The translations under genes and the position numbers were made by a program. A model generated the notes under the pieces. It was given only the letters and a program-made list of their open reading frames with translations. It had not been told where the DNA came from and made no database searches. DNA of 64,000 bases from Gammaproteobacteria bacterium. Its GTDB lineage: Bacteria; Pseudomonadota; Gammaproteobacteria; Xanthomonadales; Marinicellaceae. Where the stretch lies: assembly GCA_041395445.1 (NCBI GenBank), contig JAWLAO010000004.1, forward strand, positions 1 to 64,000, given 5' to 3'. Positions 55,990 to 64,000 of the stretch are shown in pieces. Positions within the stretch are counted from its first letter, which is position 1. The number at the start of each line of letters is the position of its first letter.

Positions 55990-57635
55990 AATCTTTTCAT
56001 CACTTTTATATTGGACTGTCTTTCTCTGTCCAATTGCCATTTCTTGTTGCAAAGGGAAATAAGTTCTTTATTATGGGTCGCAATGAGAACAGTGCCTTGA
56101 TAGTCTCTTAGTATTTTCTTAACAATTTCAAAACCTCTGTTATCCAAGTAATTTTCAGGCTCATCCAATATCAGTATTTCCGGTCTTCCGAGCAAGGCTC
56201 GGAACAGGGAAATTTTGCACTTTTCTCCCGATGAAAAATTTCTTCCGCCTTCCCTGACAACAGTGTTTAAACCTTTTGGTAATTGAGAGGAAATTTCATC
56301 AATTTGACAAAATGTCAGCAACTCATTGAACTCATTCTTTGAATAATTCACTCCTCTATATGTCAAATTTCTAAATAATGTTGATTTGATGAGGTTTGTA
56401 TCAGCTCCACAAAAACCTATATGAGCTGACTTTGCACTTGTGTTAGTTAATCTCGGATTAACTCCGTTCACTTTGATAGTACCGCTTTCTTGTTTAACTA
56501 ATCCTGTAATCAAATGAAGAAGCGTGCTTTTACCTGAACCATTCTTCCCGGTTATTGCAACATGTTCCCCTGCCTTCGCTCGAAGAGACAATCCTTTGAA
56601 AACTTTTGAAAATTTGACGTTTCTCAATGTCACTTCACCGAAGTTTTCTTTAACTTCACGAGTTTTACTGCTTCCCCGAACAATTCTTGGAATTGAAAAT
56701 ATTTCTTTTAGTTTTTTCAAAGAAACCTCTGCACCTTGATAGTATTCATGGACTCTTGCAAGCTCGCGAATCGGAGAGTTGATAAAAAGAATAATACTGA
56801 TCAATGCCATCATCTCATCCACATTCAGAGGATGACCTCCTGTGGCTTGAAAAGCAAAAACCATACAAATCAGAATGAGTGAAGATGCATCTCCCAAACC
56901 TCTAAGCAGTCCAAGCCAAAAACCGTTCTCTGATACACTTTGTTTTAATTTGTCAGCGTTTCTGTTTATTTTTTTTATTTCTGAGAGTTCTTGTCCCATT
57001 GCCCGGATTGTTATTATGGAGGATAGCCGCTCGACCAACATACTATGTATTTTGATGCGATTTTTCCGAACACTTTTTATTGAAGTTTTTAACTGCTTGC
57101 CAATAATCATTGATACTGCAACCAGTAAAGCCATGGAGAACAGCATGACTAAACCCAAATACAAGTTAATATTGATTATCAATAGCGAAATAATACTTAA
57201 AAGCAACCCATGAGAAATCAATCTTGCAATTCCAAGTGACAACCATTTTTTCACCGCCGATAAATCACCACCAAGTCGAGATGACATCGCTCCAACCGAC
57301 ATTGTCTGAACCGATCTGACTGAAGCTCTCATTAATCTTTTTAGTAAAACTGAGCGAACACGATTGATATACTTTTGTGACATTTTTTCAGAAGTATATC
57401 TCTCATGAACACGAAGAATAATGAAGGAGAATGCAACTAAAGACAATATCCATACTGACTCAGAATAAACCAAACTATCACTTCTGATTCCGGCTGAAGC
57501 CGACCTAATCAGAAAGTAGCTTGCTATCACTAAAGCCGATTTAATCAGACCATTCATCACTAGTTGGAACAATGACCAGCCGGATTGCTTCCAAAAATGA
57601 GCCGGTGGTGAAAATGGGGTGTATGGAGTATTCAT
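55986..57635 (-). CDS. ABC exporter, fused membrane and ATPase domains
   Basis: The product has 549 residues. Six predicted helices in residues 25-300 form a type I exporter membrane domain, followed by an ATPase with Walker A GKNGSGKST at 373-381, signature FSSGEKCKIS, Walker B EILILDEPENYLD and the H-loop IATHNKE. The signature has SSGEK in place of LSGGQ. It should work as a homodimer exporting a peptide, lipid or small molecule. Starts seven bases after the P-loop NTPase gene. Confidence 0.92.
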   Translation of the reverse strand: MNTPYTPFSPPAHFWKQSGWSLFQLVMNGLIKSALVIASYFLIRSASAGIRSDSLVYSESVWILSLVAFSFIILRVHERYTSEKMSQKYINRVRSVLLKRLMRASVRSVQTMSVGAMSSRLGGDLSAVKKWLSLGIARLISHGLLLSIISLLIININLYLGLVMLFSMALLVAVSMIIGKQLKTSIKSVRKNRIKIHSMLVERLSSIITIRAMGQELSEIKKINRNADKLKQSVSENGFWLGLLRGLGDASSLILICMVFAFQATGGHPLNVDEMMALISIILFINSPIRELARVHEYYQGAEVSLKKLKEIFSIPRIVRGSSKTREVKENFGEVTLRNVKFSKVFKGLSLRAKAGEHVAITGKNGSGKSTLLHLITGLVKQESGTIKVNGVNPRLTNTSAKSAHIGFCGADTNLIKSTLFRNLTYRGVNYSKNEFNELLTFCQIDEISSQLPKGLNTVVREGGRNFSSGEKCKISLFRALLGRPEILILDEPENYLDNRGFEIVKKILRDYQGTVLIATHNKELISLCNKKWQLDRERQSNIKVMKRL

Positions 57636-57642
57636 GTTAGTA

Positions 57643-58773
57643 TCACTCAGCAGTTAGTTGTTTCAATTCTCTATTTAAAATAGATTCATAAATCTTGTGT
57701 CCGAATCCGGCTGAAATCATTTCTTTCTTTGTGATAACAGGAACATCGGTTAATTTTGAAACTTCTTGTGAACCTAGTGGATTCCCAGATACCACACCTG
57801 AAATTCCGATGACGTTATATTCAAGTTCTTCCAACCATTTCAAACCATAAATAGCTGAGCAGCTGTCACCGGCTGTGAACACCATTGCTGTTGTCATGGA
57901 TTTTGCAGTTTCAGATTTCAAAAAATCGGCAGTTTCTTCTTGTAAAATTCCATCAGCAACTTCAATCACAATCATGTCCGGATTGTTGGTTTGAAGATGA
58001 TGCAATGTTTGTTCAAATATTTTGCAAATTTCATCTGACTGAACTTTATAGGTAGTCGCATAACCGGCATCAGTAAAATCAATGGCAACATTCGCACCGG
58101 CGTCAAGAAAATGCCATAAATCACAACCGGAACCTGTTCCTGTAATTTTTGCAGCTGCGACTTTATAACCATCTGAACTCAAACCCTTGACAAGACTGGC
58201 TACTGTGGTTGTTTTTCCGGCGTTCATTGATGAACCCGCAACAACGATTACAGGAATTCCTACATCGCTATGTTGAGATTTCTTAAGTTGATTGTATCTG
58301 GAAAGATTGATCACTTTTCCATCTTTATCACCGACTAGTCCTAAAGGTTTAATTTCTGTAGCCGGCCTCACACTTGGGCTTTTGTACCGCATTTTGGCAG
58401 CAATTCCACCTCCTGCAACTAAATGACAAGGAGACAAATCATCAGGTACTATTGCCTCAAACTGATCAGGAGCATATCGGTTACCATAACTCACTAAAAT
58501 TTTATCTTTAACAAACATTCTGCTTCTGCGACCATTCGGAAACTCAATCCGACAATGTTGCCTGAGCCTTGTCACTTCAGCAATCACTAAGTCACCAGCT
58601 TGAGGTTTAATATTTTCAGTCAGCAGAGTTTTAATGTCGTCCAGATTCACATTTCGAGTTACAAATGATTTTTTACATTCTTGAATATCAAATGGAAAAG
58701 GCAACGGTTCAGAGCTCTTATTCACATCATTTTTCAGAAGTTTGATATTGTTTGGTTTCATTATTTCTTTCAT
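57643..58773 (-). CDS. P-loop NTPase of DUF1611-like type
   Basis: The 376-residue cytoplasmic protein has AGGAG ahead of the ATG. Residues 60-165 form a beta-rich domain with no name I trust (DLVIAEVTRLRQHCRIEFPN). From 177 a SIMIBI-class NTPase begins: VIVVAGSSMNAGKTTTVASL with P-loop at 180-190, AAAKITGTGSG, IDFTDAGYATTY and IVIEVADGILQEE. This resembles the C-terminal half of DUF1611, some of whose members (DgcN) act in D-glutamate N-acetylation, but homology here is uncertain. First gene of the five-gene operon behind a TGTAAA-N4-TTTACA palindrome. Confidence 0.75.
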   Translation of the reverse strand: MKEIMKPNNIKLLKNDVNKSSEPLPFPFDIQECKKSFVTRNVNLDDIKTLLTENIKPQAGDLVIAEVTRLRQHCRIEFPNGRRSRMFVKDKILVSYGNRYAPDQFEAIVPDDLSPCHLVAGGGIAAKMRYKSPSVRPATEIKPLGLVGDKDGKVINLSRYNQLKKSQHSDVGIPVIVVAGSSMNAGKTTTVASLVKGLSSDGYKVAAAKITGTGSGCDLWHFLDAGANVAIDFTDAGYATTYKVQSDEICKIFEQTLHHLQTNNPDMIVIEVADGILQEETADFLKSETAKSMTTAMVFTAGDSCSAIYGLKWLEELEYNVIGISGVVSGNPLGSQEVSKLTDVPVITKKEMISAGFGHKIYESILNRELKQLTAE

Positions 58774-58829
58774 GATTTTTCTCCTGTGATGGTGAAAATA
58801 TATTGTTTATAGTTGGAAAAATCAATTTT

Positions 58830-58849
58830 TTTGTAAATATTTTTACAAA
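58830..58849. promoter_or_regulatory. Palindromic operator upstream of the P-loop NTPase operon
   Basis: TTTGTAAA-TATT-TTTACAAA, 8-bp perfect arms; the core TGTAAA-N4-TTTACA (58832-58847) is shared with 51836-51851. Centre 66.5 bases before the start codon, with TATAAA at 58811-58806 on the minus strand between. Confidence 0.7.
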
Positions 58850-58984
58850 TTTTTTAACGAATTCGCATATGTTTTACACTTTTTCAGCAAAAACCACTCA
58901 AAACTGTCTTTAATAAAAACTCAATAATTGATATTGGAAGTGTTGAAGGAATTAGAGTATAGTTAGATTTTTACTGGTTGATTT

Positions 58985-59701
58985 ATGAACAACAAAGGTC
59001 ATTTCTGTTTCAAAACTGAAAAGCTGAGAAAAACTTATCTCACCGGCGAGACGACGGTTGAGGCTTTGCGAGGAGTTGATATTGAGATTCCATTTGGTGA
59101 AATCGTAGTGCTGTTAGGGCCTTCGGGTAGTGGAAAATCGACTTTCTTAAATATTATCGGTGGTCTGGATCATCCCAGTTCAGGGCAAGTTTTCTTTAAA
59201 ACCCGAGATTTGTCCAGTTATTCCGATTCGGAACTCACTTTATTTAGACGTGAAAATGTCGGTTTTATTTTTCAGGCTTATAATCTGGTTCCCAGCTTAA
59301 CCTGCTTGGAAAATGTTTCACTAGCAACAGAGATATCATCAAATCCATTATCACCATCGGACGCACTTGAAGCTGTAAGCATGGGTCATCGTGCCAATCA
59401 TTTTCCTTCACAAATATCAGGAGGAGAACAACAAAGAGTGGCTATTGCCAGAGCATTGGCAAAAAATCCCGAAGTCCTGCTCTGCGATGAGCCAACTGGC
59501 GCTTTGGATAGTAAAACAGGAATTTTAGTCCTTGATGCAATCATCAATGTGAATAAAAAATACCAAACCACTTGCGTCATAATCACACACAATGCTTCGA
59601 TTGCAGATTTGGCAGACCGTGTGATTCATTTTGCTGACGGGAGTGTTGTTGATGTCATTATTAACAAAAACAAAAAAACAACAGCGGATATCAATTGGTA
59701 A
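58985..59701 (+). CDS. ABC transporter ATPase, MacB/LolD type
   Basis: The 238-residue ATPase has Walker A GPSGSGKST, Q-loop FIFQAYNLVPSLT, signature ISGGEQQRVAIARALA and Walker B LLCDEPTGALD. It matches ATPases that pair with FtsX-like permeases in tripartite transporters. The next gene starts directly after its stop codon. Confidence 0.95.
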   Translation: MNNKGHFCFKTEKLRKTYLTGETTVEALRGVDIEIPFGEIVVLLGPSGSGKSTFLNIIGGLDHPSSGQVFFKTRDLSSYSDSELTLFRRENVGFIFQAYNLVPSLTCLENVSLATEISSNPLSPSDALEAVSMGHRANHFPSQISGGEQQRVAIARALAKNPEVLLCDEPTGALDSKTGILVLDAIINVNKKYQTTCVIITHNASIADLADRVIHFADGSVVDVIINKNKKTTADINW

Positions 59702-62059
59702 ATGAGTCCACTTAATAAAAAACTCCTGCGAAACATTCATGAACTGAAAGTTCAGCTCCTTGCGATTGTTTTGGTCATGGCAGCGGGGATTTCTTTTTTT
59801 ATTATTCTTTTTGGTGTCATTGACAGCTTGCACCTGACGAAAAGCACCTATTATGAACGTTACCAATTTGCCAATGTATTTGCTTCATTGAAACGAGCTC
59901 CGAACTCTGTTCGTAACAGAATCGAAACGATTGAAGGAGTTTCGGCAGTTGAAACTCGTGTGGTCTTTGGAGTGACATTACAAATGCCGAACATGAATGA
60001 ACCCGCCAGCGGCAAAGTCATTTCCTATGATGAAAACCAACTTCTAAATAATCTTTATCTTCATGCCGGACGATGGCTGTTTCCCGATGAAGAAGATGCT
60101 GTTTTGGTTGATAAGAAGTTTTTTGAATCACACAACCTCAATTTGGGAGATTCGGTCTTGGTCATAATGAATGCTCATCAACGGCAATTGAAAATTGTCG
60201 GAGTGGTTTTATCTCCTGAGTATGTTTATGCTATCGCACCGGGTTCGCTGATGCCCGATTCCAAACGGTTTGGAATATTCTGGATGAACAGCCGTCCTTT
60301 GGAAGCAGCAATAAACATGCGAGGTGCTTTTAATGACCTATCCGTCAAAGTTGATAAAAGTGCCAACATTGATAGTATTAAAAGCGAGATTGATTTAGTT
60401 TTGAAACCTTATGGCGGATTAATTTCTTATGGCAGAGACCAGCAGTTGTCTAACTTTTTTATTGAGAATGAAATTACCCAATTGCGTTCAATGGCGTTTA
60501 CTGCTCCGTTTGTTTTTCTGACTGTTGCTGCTTTTCTGATTAATATCGTTCTATCGCGGCTCATTTCTACACAACGAACACAAATTGGTATGCTCAAAGC
60601 TCTCGGATATAACAATTTTGAAATCACCGGTCATTTTCTCAAATTGGTTCTGGTGATTGCATCAGCCGGCACATTGATTGGATTATTGCTCGGATTCTGG
60701 ATGGGACGAGGTGCCATAAAGATGTATGCAGAGTTTTTTCAGTTTCCTATTCTAAAGTACTCTTTTTCTCCAACAATTATTTCCTCAGCTATTCTCATCT
60801 GCACTTTGGCAGCAGTTTCCGGAGCTGTTTTTGCAATTCGCAAATCTGTCAAACTTCCTCCGGCAGAAGCCATGCGTCCCGAAAGTCCTGCGGTTTATAA
60901 ACAAGGTTGGTTGGAAAAACTGGGCATTTATCGTTTTCTGAGTTTACCCGAAAAAATAATCCTGCGACAAATTGAAAGACGACCAATTCGGGCATTTTTA
61001 TCTTCATTCGGGTTGTCATTAGCAACAGCCTTGCTAATTTTCGGGTTCTTTATGTATGACACCATGCAATATATGCTGGATGTCCAATACGGTGAATCTC
61101 AGAGAGAAGATGTCAATATTGCCTTTGTTGATTCGCGTTCAGAAAATGCACTTGAAGAACTCAAATTATTACCCGGAGTGTTATCGGTTGAACCTCTCAG
61201 AAATGTATCGGTTGAATTTAAAAACCAAAATTATAAAAAAACCGGAAGTATTACCGGCTTGGTTCCGAATCCCGAATTGAGACGAATCATCAACGCCGAA
61301 ATTCAAGCTGTTTCTCCACCGGAAACCGGTCTGGTGATGAATGAAAAACTTGCAAAAATTCTCCATATAAAACCCGGCGATTTGATTACTGTGGATGTCT
61401 TACAAGATAAAAGACAGGTGAAAACGATTCCCGTTGTTGCTACCACCAGTGAATTTATAGGACTGAGTGCTTTTATGAATATCGATTCGCTGAATAAGAT
61501 GTTGGATGACCCACCGTTGATTTCCGGAGCATCTTTGCGCGTGGATGAGAACCATTCAGCAATTTTGTATGAAAAAATTAAAGAGATTCCGGTGATTGCC
61601 GGATTGAACATTATTTCGGTTGTGCGCGAAATATTTGAAGAATTAATGGCAGAAAACCTTTTACAAACAGTTACCATTATCATTCTGTTTTCTTGCTTTA
61701 TTAGCTTTGGAGTTATTTATAATACCGCCAGAATCACTCTTTCGGAACGTGGAAAAGAATTATCAACATTGCGAATTTTGGGATTTACCAAAAAAGAAAC
61801 TGCTTATGTTTTATTTGGTGAGCTCGGCCTGATTGCGTTGATATCTTTTCCTTTGGGGATTGTGTTGGGTGATTTTCTATCCCGCTCTATGGTAGAATCT
61901 CTGGAAACAGAGCTATTTCGAATTCCATATTACGTTAACAGTAGCACTTTTGCTTTTTCGGTGCTGATTGTAATGCTGAGTACAGTTTTTTCACTGTATC
62001 TGGTATGGAAAAAATTAAAAACCATCGATTTGGCAAAAGCTCAAAAAGCAATTGATTGA
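59702..62059 (+). CDS. ABC transporter permease with two FtsX domains
   Basis: The product has 785 residues. An N-terminal helix (about 15-40) is followed by a periplasmic domain, an FtsX block (residues about 255-395, with QRTQIGMLKALGYNNFEITG), a second periplasmic domain after RAFLSSFGLSLATALLIFGF, and a final FtsX block (TARITLSERGKELSTLRILGFTKKE). Layout is of the DevC/MacB-related duplicated permeases, using mechanical export rather than pumping through the membrane. Overlaps the adaptor gene by one base. Confidence 0.93.
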   Translation: MSPLNKKLLRNIHELKVQLLAIVLVMAAGISFFIILFGVIDSLHLTKSTYYERYQFANVFASLKRAPNSVRNRIETIEGVSAVETRVVFGVTLQMPNMNEPASGKVISYDENQLLNNLYLHAGRWLFPDEEDAVLVDKKFFESHNLNLGDSVLVIMNAHQRQLKIVGVVLSPEYVYAIAPGSLMPDSKRFGIFWMNSRPLEAAINMRGAFNDLSVKVDKSANIDSIKSEIDLVLKPYGGLISYGRDQQLSNFFIENEITQLRSMAFTAPFVFLTVAAFLINIVLSRLISTQRTQIGMLKALGYNNFEITGHFLKLVLVIASAGTLIGLLLGFWMGRGAIKMYAEFFQFPILKYSFSPTIISSAILICTLAAVSGAVFAIRKSVKLPPAEAMRPESPAVYKQGWLEKLGIYRFLSLPEKIILRQIERRPIRAFLSSFGLSLATALLIFGFFMYDTMQYMLDVQYGESQREDVNIAFVDSRSENALEELKLLPGVLSVEPLRNVSVEFKNQNYKKTGSITGLVPNPELRRIINAEIQAVSPPETGLVMNEKLAKILHIKPGDLITVDVLQDKRQVKTIPVVATTSEFIGLSAFMNIDSLNKMLDDPPLISGASLRVDENHSAILYEKIKEIPVIAGLNIISVVREIFEELMAENLLQTVTIIILFSCFISFGVIYNTARITLSERGKELSTLRILGFTKKETAYVLFGELGLIALISFPLGIVLGDFLSRSMVESLETELFRIPYYVNSSTFAFSVLIVMLSTVFSLYLVWKKLKTIDLAKAQKAID

Positions 62060-63264
62060 TGAATATAAAAAACCTCGTAAAACTGATAATTGTTCTGGGA
62101 TTGATAGCATTTTTTGTCTATTCAATGCTTCCTCAACCGCTTGCCATTGACAGTTACTCTGTCAAAAAAAGTGATATTATTGTTACCGTTGAAGGAGAAG
62201 GACAAACCCGAATTCATGATATTTATACTGTTTCAACACCAATTGATGGGCGAGTGACCCGAGTTGAAATCGAAGCCGGTGATTACGTCTTTGCAGCTGA
62301 ATCGGTCATCGCAAATATGTATCCGAGCAATCCTGCTTTTTTGGATCGAAGAACCGAAATTCAGGCACAAGCTGATGTCGAAGGAGCAAAAGCCGCTTTA
62401 GCCTTGGCAACGGCAAGAGTCAAACAAGCGAATACTGAACTGGAATACAATTTAGCTGATAACAAACGCATCAAGCAATTGTTTGCAAAGAAACTCATTT
62501 CAGAAACTGACATGGAAAAGTCGGATTTACATATCAAAACATTACAAGCTGAACTGGAGACGGTGGTTTCCAACGAAAAGTTGATGCAATCGCGTTTAGA
62601 AGCAGCCAAAACCAATTTATTGCAACCCGATAATGCTGATTTAGCCATTGATTCTGAAAACTCTGATTGCCAGATATGCATCAAATCTCCGGTCGATGGA
62701 ATGGTTCTGCGTATTTTGCATAAAAGCGAAAGCATTGTTCCTGTTGGCACTCCATTGGTTGAAATTGGCGACCCAGAGGACTTGGAAGCCAAAATTGAAA
62801 TGCTTTCCACCAATGCGGTCAAAGTAAAAGTTGGCGATAAAGCTTTGCTGAAAAACTGGGGCGGAGACCATGACATCAATGCCGTTGTCCGTACCATTGA
62901 GCCATCCGGTTTTACCAAAATATCGGCATTAGGAATTGAGCAACAAAGAGTCAACATCATTCTAAACCTAACCGATCCGATTGAAAAGTGGAAACAATTG
63001 GGTGATGCTTTCCGGATCGAAGCAGAAATCATTATTGATAGTGCTGAAAATGTTTTAGTGGTTCCGCTTTCGGCATTATTCCGCCAAAACCAGCAATGGT
63101 CGGTTTATAAAATTGTGGATGATGTCACACAACTTCAAAAAGTTGAAATCGGAAAAAGAAATGATCGTTATGCTGAAATCAAAAATGGTTTGCAGGAAAA
63201 TGATGAAATCGTACTTTATCCCGGAAATAAAATTTCCGATAATATCAAAATCAGCCGAAAATAA
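62059..63264 (+). CDS. HlyD/MacA-like periplasmic adaptor
   Basis: The product has 401 residues from the ATG at 62059, one base inside the permease stop. A membrane anchor (LIIVLGLIAFFVYSML) is followed by a lipoyl/biotinyl half (VSTPIDGRVTRVEIEAGDYV), a coiled-coil hairpin (residues about 105-190), the second lipoyl half (IKSPVDGMVLRILHKSE) and beta-barrel domains. It bridges the permease to an outer membrane factor; no tolC-like gene is in view. Confidence 0.93.
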   Translation: MNIKNLVKLIIVLGLIAFFVYSMLPQPLAIDSYSVKKSDIIVTVEGEGQTRIHDIYTVSTPIDGRVTRVEIEAGDYVFAAESVIANMYPSNPAFLDRRTEIQAQADVEGAKAALALATARVKQANTELEYNLADNKRIKQLFAKKLISETDMEKSDLHIKTLQAELETVVSNEKLMQSRLEAAKTNLLQPDNADLAIDSENSDCQICIKSPVDGMVLRILHKSESIVPVGTPLVEIGDPEDLEAKIEMLSTNAVKVKVGDKALLKNWGGDHDINAVVRTIEPSGFTKISALGIEQQRVNIILNLTDPIEKWKQLGDAFRIEAEIIIDSAENVLVVPLSALFRQNQQWSVYKIVDDVTQLQKVEIGKRNDRYAEIKNGLQENDEIVLYPGNKISDNIKISRK

Positions 63265-63297
63265 ACCTTATCAAGACTTTATTAGAATTCAGAATTC

Positions 63298-64000
63298 ATG
63301 AACATTAATTCAAAGCATCTGTTTTTATTATTTTTCTCTGCATTTGTCATTATTTTCGCAGGTATTGGATTGCGTGACCCTTGGCCACCGGATGAACCTC
63401 GTTTTGCTCTGATGGCGAAAGAAATGTGGGATACCGGAAACTGGTTTTTTCCGCATCGCGGAGGGCAAATTTATCCGGACAAACCCCCAATGGTGATGTG
63501 GATGATTTTGTTCTTTTATGCGCTTATTGGCAATTTGAAAGTCGCTTTTCTGTTACCTTCTGCTTTATTATCAGTGGCTACATTGTGGATGACTTTCGAT
63601 ATTGCTAAAAGATTATGGAATCCACAGATCGGGCTTTATGCCGGATTATTACTGTTAGTTACATTGCATTTTGTCCTGCAAGCCAAAAGCGGACAACTGG
63701 ATGCTCCGGTTGCTTTCTGGGTGATGTTGGGTTGTTATGGTTTGCTACGACACTTGATTTTAGGCCCTGCATGGAAATGGTACTATCTGGCTTTTTTTGC
63801 AATGGGCATGGGAATTATCACCAAAGGTGTTGGTTTTTTACCGGTTTTAATGCTTATTGCACTCATAAAATTTCCTCCGAAGTGGAAAAACAAAACCAAC
63901 AAATCTCTGGGCAAATCACTTTTCGGAGTGCTGTTTCTTTTGCTTGGAGTTTCTGTTTGGTTGGTTCCAATGTTGATACAAGTTGTCAACAATCCAACTC
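63298..64000 (+). CDS. Family 39 glycosyltransferase (ArnT/PMT-like), 3' end outside window
   Basis: The frame starts at the ATG at 63298 and runs off the right edge after 234 codons. LRDPWPPDEPRFALMAKEMW carries the conserved acidic pair of GT39/ArnT enzymes near the first helix, followed by YPDKPPMVMWM, SGQLDAPVAFW and GMGIITKGVGFLPVL. Members move sugars from polyprenyl phosphate to lipid A or protein at the periplasmic face. It follows the transporter genes on the same strand by 33 bases. Confidence 0.9.
   Translation, partial: MNINSKHLFLLFFSAFVIIFAGIGLRDPWPPDEPRFALMAKEMWDTGNWFFPHRGGQIYPDKPPMVMWMILFFYALIGNLKVAFLLPSALLSVATLWMTFDIAKRLWNPQIGLYAGLLLLVTLHFVLQAKSGQLDAPVAFWVMLGCYGLLRHLILGPAWKWYYLAFFAMGMGIITKGVGFLPVLMLIALIKFPPKWKNKTNKSLGKSLFGVLFLLLGVSVWLVPMLIQVVNNPT

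Noticed and set aside
1..64000. CRISPR arrays, tRNA or rRNA genes
   Set aside because: No regularly spaced direct repeats and no cloverleaf or rRNA sequence were seen on reading the intergenic regions; a dedicated scan was not possible.

Overview
The window looks like a chromosomal stretch of a low-GC, aerobic or microaerobic marine-type gammaproteobacterium. Evidence: a cbb3 oxidase cluster, type IV pilus genes pilMNOPQ in gammaproteobacterial order, OxyR with cysteines at 199 and 208, rpsO-pnp, priA, IPTL-CTERM-like sorting tails and long secreted repeat proteins. The overall flavour resembles Marinicella and relatives; that is recognition from memory, not a database result. No rRNA, tRNA or CRISPR was seen.

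Layout. 1-3.5 kb: a truncated secreted-protein gene with a GTG start, a frame-broken comEA-like gene, an IS30-family element with perfect 20-bp ends but a shattered transposase, and repeat-like non-coding DNA. 3.5-9.9 kb: a DUF885 lipoprotein, an M14 peptidase, a small lipoprotein and groES-groEL behind a heat-shock promoter. 9.9-19.1 kb: cbb3 oxidase (ccoNOQP) and its maturation genes (ccoG, fixH-like, ccoI), divergent from an FNR regulator, then ompW. Both ccoN and ompW have an FNR box spaced exactly as in a class II promoter. 19.2-29.1 kb: an EamA transporter, oxyR, a 1000-codon Ig-like lipoprotein and pilMNOPQ. 29.4-35.2 kb: hemW, rdgB and rph, interrupted by about 3 kb holding two toxin-antitoxin modules and a META-domain protein.

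35-49.4 kb: a secreted FG-GAP-like protein, a disrupted phosphoenolpyruvate carboxylase gene, a peroxiredoxin-glutaredoxin fusion, pnp, rpsO, cdd, SURF1, a gene-free AT-rich stretch with tandem DnaA boxes, priA, upp, and two secreted-protein genes each with one homopolymer frameshift. 49.4-58.8 kb: a seven-gene block in two operons (P-loop NTPase, ABC exporter, alpha/beta hydrolase, porin, secreted repeat protein; then a DUF6502 putative DNA-binding protein and a DUF5666 protein). The two operons share a palindrome, TGTAAA-N4-TTTACA, in their promoter regions; this is the best candidate here for an undescribed system. 58.9-64 kb: a divergent MacB/DevABC-like tripartite transporter and the start of a family 39 glycosyltransferase gene.

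A recurring oddity is single-base frame breaks, most of them deletions, in otherwise well-preserved genes. Assembly error is at least as likely as gene decay for most of them.
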